A stretch of DNA of 64,000 bases from contig NC_092582.1 in the NCBI RefSeq assembly GCF_037975245.1, forward strand, positions 7,357,001 through 7,421,000, in the 5' to 3' direction. Under the pieces are notes generated by a model, which was not told the origin of the DNA, did not search any database, and worked only from the letters and a program-made list of their open reading frames with translations. The position numbers and the translations under genes were made by a program. Positions 44,101-52,493 of this stretch are shown piece after piece; the first letter of the stretch is position 1; each line of letters begins with the position of its first letter. The stretch comes from Apostichopus japonicus. Lineage: Eukaryota > Echinodermata > Holothuroidea > Aspidochirotida > Stichopodidae.

Positions 44101-47100
44101 CTGTCTCCTAAACAAAACACAAAAAAAAAGAAAGGAAAAGAAAAGCCATTAAGAATGAGAATAAGAAAGAGAAAGTTCAATTAATGGACACATGTACGTA
44201 ATCTGATGATTCTGATCAATGTTTTCATTTAGCCTCTGAAGAAGATCCTGCTAGGATCGAAACGTCAGGCCAACTTACTTTTACACACTTACTTAGTTAC
44301 TTTCTGCTTCTTAAGGCTTTTTCTTTTGTTGATACATACTGAAGTGTAGAGTAGGTATTCGTAGCAGCTTCAATATCTCTAAGCGACAATACTTCATCAG
44401 ACAAAGTACACTCTATACTGTACGCCACAGTTCCAGAGTGCGTAAGATGTGTGGAGACAGGTGCTTGAGGCAACAGAGGAGAATCTTATCATGTTAGAGG
44501 AGTAGGCAGCTGTACTTCAACAGCAAACACTACTGCAATTAAAATTGACTTTCCAAGCAGGATCACTCAAGATACAGTGCTGATGGAATCTTCTATTCAT
44601 ACAAAATCTGACTGAAATATTCACCAGCCGGCCCAGAAACGATGTACATCTTATAAGGTATGTTGTAATCCATTCATGTGAAGAAGACAAAAAATATGTC
44701 TATCAAATAACCAAAAAATAAAGAAAAATAAAAGCTGGCCCACCAACGGCCAGCTGTCAACTAGCTTTGCTTTAATGAGACCTTCGTCACTTTCTAATCA
44801 TAGAAATTGAAAAAAAAAAGTTACTGTTTGCCAAGAATGGGCACTTGTTATGTGAGAAAGGGATACTTTGGGGCTTTTCATAAATTTGGGGAGAGAGAAG
44901 GGGGAATGGGGAGGGGGATCCCTGTCTCTGTTGCCCAATGACTATTAAACTTATTTCAACAGCCTGCTCTAAATCTTTACCGTTACATGATCTGACATCC
45001 CTATGCCATTTCAGAACCTCCAAAAATCCTGCAGTGTACAAACAAATTGGCTGTTCCCCCCATATGAAATAATCGAAACCAAAACAAAAGAAGGAATGTA
45101 TAGATTTTATCACTCCTGAAGGATGATGATCATATATCTCTCCATATTTTCCAGTCAGACAACAAATACATATTCGGTGTATATGATCATCACTATAGAC
45201 AATACTATATACAGAAAGGACCACCATTCATTCACAAAAACTGCATGCCAAAGTTTAACAATAGCATCAGCTGTGCATACCTTCACCACCCATTCATATA
45301 AGGAACAAACCTGGAACCAGCAGCTTACATTGCCCCTGGCAACCATAATTCATGGAAAATCTCAGTAAAAATCTTTTCACAAATCTATATCATGACAAGG
45401 TATACATTGCACACACTTGACTACTGAGAACAGAATATGCAGCACTATGACTCACTACAAATTTTTCCTCAAATTGAAACTGAAATTCTTTCCAATCAAA
45501 ATATTTGGGACTGTCTTTGCTTATGAAATGAGATTTCCTATTCTATGGGAACAAGGGCTCTCTTTCTGTTGAAAATGATCAATGGTGCTTTTCTTTCTTT
45601 TGAATAATTATATCAAACAAGCTTTCAATATGTGTAGACTTTAATTTCCTTCCTTCAAATGAAAGTTTCCTTCATTTCAAGTTAAACAGTATCAAGGGAC
45701 TATTAGGGAGAGAGCTATAAATGCACTGTCACTATGAAAGGTATACTATACATGGGTATTATACAGATTCTTTACACATCAAGTTTCACAAAGCAATTTA
45801 AATATACTATTCTGTTTGCTAAAATAGTCAGTTTGATAAAATTTCCAACATTGTCGCACCTTTCATTTCACATAATAACGAAAAAGGTAGTATTTTAATA
45901 TTTGGGAGTTTTTAAAACATTTTCTGATTATCCCTTTAAATATGGTTAAATGTATCCGACAAATAAATACATTTTTTGGGAATCGAATGGAAACATTTAT
46001 TACGTGGTTCAAGCTGTATCTGTTTGTACAGCTTTGTTGTTGAGTACTTACTATTCCTACATCTACAGTATGCTTAACATAAAACTGCTTTGGTCAGCTA
46101 ATTAGCTGTCTTGATTAGTACACAGGTACTGATACAATGCAACAGTCCGCAAACTATGTCGGGCGACCCTAAAGTGGGTCACAAAAATTTCTGTGGGCTG
46201 CAGGATATTTCCAGAATTTGCAAATCTACAGATCTACACTTTTAAGAGCATGCCGACAGAGATTCCATAATTTTTTTATATATCAAATCTGAAGTCCAAG
46301 CTAGCTTTCATGCATTCTGAACGATTCTGAGGGTCAGCTTGAGGGTCAGCTAAGTCTGGCCAATCCTGGCTCAGTCCTCAGAGAGGATCCTTGACAAGTT
46401 GACAGTGGCCTGCCAAACAGTTGGCAGACAATTAACATATCTGCAATATTAATTTAGTATAACATACACTATAACTAATTGCAACTTGACAATCACCAGG
46501 TCTGTAAATACTATAAATTTTATGCAGGCTATATATAGGTTTAATATTATGACACTGATGTTCAGATTTTACAAATTAACACTTATCATTAACACAAATT
46601 AATACAGCTCTCAAACATACAGTATGCATATACAGTATCAGTGACACACATTTTGCGATTAATAATGTTTGGATCGTGTCTCGTACCAATTAAACGTAAA
46701 TAAATAAAAGATCTTCACATCAATGGTCAAAAGAGGAAGGAGGAGTCAGGGCTGGATGTATGATGACCACAACCCCTGTTTAAAGACTTGTCTAATGAAT
46801 ATGTATGAGGTAAGTAAGTCTGTGTTATTCATTACACTTTTTTCCTTCACATGTACATCATTTTCTCTCTTTTCCAATTATTAATTTTCTTCACTGTGAC
46901 ATCCGTTACATCCGCAAAAAATTTGTCTTCGACATAATTTTTCTCTCACAGCCAGACTGATAATGCATTGATATATATGTTACACATTCACTGACGTGTT
47001 TTCAGCCCTTTCACATCTAAACGTCATATTGGTGAAAGTTTGTCAAGTTGTCTGCTTAATTTCAAGTCTGTTTTGGGTTACAGATAACTGACGTATCCGC

Positions 47101-50100
47101 CTGCAAATAGACACCCAAAAACACTCGGAAAAATCTGCCAAACATGACTAACTGATCTCGTTACTTCGTTAGCGCCGGCACAAAGTTAATTAAGGGCACG
47201 GCTCTGAGCCACTCTGGTCTGAATTAAGAACATACATGTGCTGAGGCGCAGTTTAAACCATCCGGCTATGTGTCATTTATTCTCAAATTGCAGACTATAC
47301 TACTGCACTATTCTCTCTAGATTCACTCTAGGCAGAATCATGTTCTTCTGTTGTTTTCCCCCTTCTTTTCTTTCTGATTGCCAGCAATGAAGCCCGAGAT
47401 GATGATATTGATATACGTAGACATAAAACCAGTTCTTTCTAAGACAATGAGGACTAGTTCTGTCCCTTAATAGCATTCAAAACAATTATGGCAGCCTAGA
47501 ACACAGTACGGTATGTTTGTTATGAAATAACGGTCTCAGGTTCAGTACATATCAAAAGTAGGACACTGAGGGGCAGGGGTATACCACATCCTGCAGTCGG
47601 GCTGCATAGGGATTTGAGTTGTTAGGTATCTACTGCTGGTCTGTCAGGATAGTTTATGTTATTGTTTGATATAGATTCAGCTTTGCTGCAGAGAATACTG
47701 CAGCTGCTGCAGCTATTCTTCTTGACATGCTGTATGTATAATGTGTTACAGCTATTCTTCTTGACATGCTGTGTCTATAAGGTGTTACAGCTATTCTTAT
47801 TGACATGCTGTGCCTATAAGCTGTTACAGCTATTCTTCTTGAAAGGCTACAGGTGTCTATAAGGTGCTACAGCTATTCTTCTTGACATGCTGTGTCTATA
47901 AGGTGTTGATCTTTTCATAAAAAACAATTTGTCTTTTAAGGATTTAAAAATCTGATTTGAGAATTTTTTTTTTTTTTAAATTTATGCCGTTCACATGGCA
48001 ATCGTATTTCCTTCACTGTACGGTACTTCTGTGAGTCACAATGCTTGCTGAAACATTTACCCTAGACCTGCTGAACACAGATGGACTAGGCCATATACAC
48101 ATATAAATCAATTATATGCACAGGTTACAAACTTGGTAACTTCTTTTATCCTAATATTACCAAATAAAAGTCCTCAAATGAGCTGGGCTACCATGGTTAC
48201 TTTATTCTCATTTAGCCTGTCAATGCTGTGATTTGGTGATGCGGTTGAACTTTGATTTTACAACAACTGTAGAAATGAATTAGTAAGAAGCTTAATTACC
48301 AAGGAGTGGCAATAATGATCATGTTGTTTATTAATTAGGATGACCTAAAGGAGGCTAAATTATCAACATTTTATTCTAACTCACAAGACAGATACCTGGT
48401 TTAGCGATTAACTTTGCTGTTAAGGACCTTCTAATGGAGGTTTCCATTTATAGGCCATACCATAAACATAACACTTTTCAGAAGAAATGCCATGTGTATA
48501 TTCCATTTACTCAAGATACATCATTATCGAATTTGGACTAGAAAGTTTGCAAAATAGGTTGACCCATGTCCATGTAGTCGATGGAGAACTCATTAGCGAG
48601 AAACGATATGATAGGGAATGGCACAGACAAATTTAAACACTGACTTCAAGTTGTTAATATTGTTAAGTTGGCTAGCTTCAGTATGTAGTCATTAACGGCC
48701 ACCACTCCCACAGACATTATAAACTTGCAGAGCAAAACCTGTTGTCTACTGAAACTTGTTGATTAACTAGCTAAAAGAATATACTTACTCGGTGCAATTT
48801 GTAAATTAAAGTAAATAGCTTCCAGGCATGCTCGTGCATTAAGTACGTTATAACAGCTAGTACAGTATACATGGTAACACTGGATGTATATAGATATATT
48901 TGACATTTAACTGTTCAATTTCAACTGAACACAGTCAATACATTTTGGTCACCTAAGTTAAAAGTGGTTTACAACAAAAAGTGGCAAATCGAAAACAAAC
49001 AGGAAATTTAAATGTAGTCGTAGCTCTCGTGTTACTAGCCGAGTAATCACCAACGACATTATTTTCGACTGCTGACAGGGAAAATAAATATAAAGGATTA
49101 GGTACCGTAATATATATATGTAAGATGGTTACAGCAATACATTACTATACATGTAGCAACCCCTGAGCCTGCGTGTACTGTATTCCTATACAAAAGTTAT
49201 GTAAAATTCCATTAAGTTCTATAACCCCACACACAAATAAGTTACTGGCATATATATATTGCAAAATAAATACTTTGACAATTTAATGGCTTTACAGGTT
49301 CAACAAAATACAAAAAATTGTATTATTAGTAACTCCATTCAGCCATATATTAATTTTGTTTTTATCTCTTTTCTTCAATATTTGCACAACAGAAAACCTA
49401 CCTGTATTTTTGCGCTCTCATTGTAGCAAATTACCAGCATTCCATTCGCTGTCAATATTGCATGAAAAACAGATAGTTGGTTGAACAGTTAGCCACTGGA
49501 AAGCAGCTCTAAGTGGTGCTTTGTACAACAAGTGTTCAACAGCACTGTAGTTTATAACCTGCTTGATGTGTATGCTATACTGCATGTACTGTACTGTACA
49601 TAGAGTACTGAGTAGATTCTATGGTATGTCTGTATGTGGCTCACACCTCTCTCTGCATGGAGCAACAAGTACCCCAACAATAATTATATAATTATAGTAA
49701 TTATTATATAGTTATTATTATAGATAATAATTCACAAACTCTCTCAAAAACTATTGGTTAATTTAGATAGAATTTAGATCAGTATGCTTTCAGACATGTA
49801 CTGTACATGCAAGGGAGAACTAAGTAACAAATGGGGGAAACGTCAGTTCTTCTCACTTCTGAGAGGCGAATTTGAAATTCCGATCAAATCACAGATGTTA
49901 TCTATGCAAGATAAGATATCTCTGCACATAACACAGATAAAGCATGATCCATGGTTTCTTCCTATAGATACACAGTATAATACCCCTTTGTTTATGAGTA
50001 CTATTATTCCATTAATTCCTTGGTTTATCACTCCTGAGTCCTGACAACACATACTTGACTGGGGTGGATCCTGTAACAAATACAGTAAGTTAAAGTCATC

Positions 50101-52364
50101 CAGATATGAACACAAACACGATGTCAAATGATGTCAAGTTAACATTGCTCAATACAAATCAAAGAAAGTCAAATACCAAGAGTTCCCTCATCAGAAAATT
50201 ATAAATATGTTCCACACACACACAAGTCCAGAAGACTGATCCAATGAAGAAAACACAAATTAAATAAACTCCAAACTCATCCTACAAATTTTTAAAACCA
50301 TTTAATCCACATGGCCATGGCAGCAACATCACCATACATGAAGATAGATCAGTGAAGCTGTCACAATATTCTGATCATCTGATTGTAAATTGACTCTGAC
50401 TACATATATATATATTGGCCTTTAACCTGCCCAATAAATGCAGTACAGTAGCTACAAACTTAGATGATTTACATATATGTATATGTGTCCCTGAGAGACT
50501 ATAAAGATGCAACGCTGACTAAATACGGTACTTATGCGAACCTCAAGACAACCTATTAGCTAACTGATGAATATATATTGAGTCCACAAAGCCAGTCACT
50601 CGATATGTACCTAGCTATCATCCCACTCAGTCTCTGAGATCACTGTGTGACTCATTGGTTAATCCTCCATGGTATACAAAAACCAAACTGACTGTACATG
50701 TTTGTCTGTGGTTAAGTTCTGTCTCCTGTATACTGGGAAACTTATTAAATTCTGCATAACAAAGTACTGTAGGTGGTGGGATAGATTGGCACTAGTGCGT
50801 ACAAGTACGTCAGAGAATACCAGATTCACCATTCATATACAGGCTCCAGTTCAGAATTTAGGTTCAAAGAACTCAAACAACAAAAAAGGTCAAGTTGGGA
50901 AGACAAATTATTCATTCCGAAAAGGAAAATAAAATGGAAAGGTTGACATAAGGGACAAAGATCTCAGATACCCTCTTCACATCTATACTGAAATGTAAAT
51001 AGTGCTTCAGTGATAATTGTTTTTCTTGTCTTGAACGGCAATACCTAACCTCTAGTGTTTCAAAGTCGGTTGTTGCTGTTGTATCTATAATTTGTACTTG
51101 AAGGGAGGTACTTACCAACCTATTAGCCTAAAAGCATACAGGCAAACTGACTCTATGGATGACCCAAATAATTGGGGGTTTTGTTAGTAAGTGTGGGTTA
51201 AAGTGATTGACCATTCAACTGTGTCGACCTCTGTTGACCAGGATTTATAGCTTGCTAAAATTACCAAAAGGATATCAGAATTTAAGACCTACTGTACTGT
51301 ACATGATGCTGAATTTGGAAAGAGAAAATGCAAAGCTGGTAATATTGTGTTTAGATGCAATTGCCTAAAGAATGTTTGCACCTAAATCTAACGTGAATTT
51401 TTATCTGAACTTTGTAGTTTTGGTCATAGATTTTGTTTTGTTTGTCTTTTGTTTTGTTTGTTTGTTTTGTTTGTCATGATTTTGTTTTGTGGTGAAATGT
51501 TGTATTGACCACTTTGATCAAGCCATGTTATATTTGGAAATACCAGAGTATACTGTACCTGTTTTAGCCAAGTAGACCCCCTTTTGTCTTTTTTCACTTG
51601 TCTCTAAAGTTGTGCTATTCGATGAGTATGCTACCACCAAAATTGTCACAAATTTCACAATTGTGCTAAATACATGAAGTAGGGTGTTGTAAACAGTGTA
51701 CCTCTACAGGGTAGTAAACTTACGCATCATAATGTACTACCAGCAAAGAAAAGCTGAAAGTCTCCAAGAAGATTCTTTGTACTATTACGCATAACTTACG
51801 ATGCCAGGATATTGCAAATGCCTATCATTTATATCCCACATCACAAGCTCACTAAAAAGTTTGTACATTAAGGCCTCAAAAATTCCGGATTGTACAGTAA
51901 TTGTAAAGTCTGAACGGATGCTTGAATTTTATTGATTATGAGCAGAATGTATCCTTGGCTTATTTTTTCCCTCATAGTGGAAATCAATAAGTCACCATCG
52001 GCAACCACATTATGCCTACAGTAGGTTAACAATTTGAGCTACCTCAAAAATTTTGGAACACAATATCATGCCTGCACAAATTCATATTCCATGTATCTTA
52101 TACTACTCTATATGCTTTTAGAGTTGGAAGGGAAATGCAAGAAGGAATTGCAATTAGTTAGTAGCTAAGCAATATATATATTCAAACCATTTTGCATCTA
52201 GCTAAACCTATGAAATCCTACTAGGCATCTCACATACTATACATTTACATATATATACATACTGTTTATGTATATGTATATATATATATAAATGAAAATC
52301 GTAATGAGTTGGAAAATCAAGAACAGTGAAAAAACTTTCAGCCTCCACCGGGATTCGAACCACG

Positions 52365-52412
<48 letters not shown>

Positions 52413-52447
52413 CGTAGTACGTACATACATGGACCATCTATCTATAC

Positions 52448-52493
<46 letters not shown>

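Noticed and set aside
44787-45227. 146-codon open frame on the minus strand
   Set aside because: No recognisable domain, overlapped by open frames on the other strand, and inside an intron.
52351-52361. tRNA gene suggested by a perfect B box
   Set aside because: There is no A box or cloverleaf upstream; TA repeats replace it.
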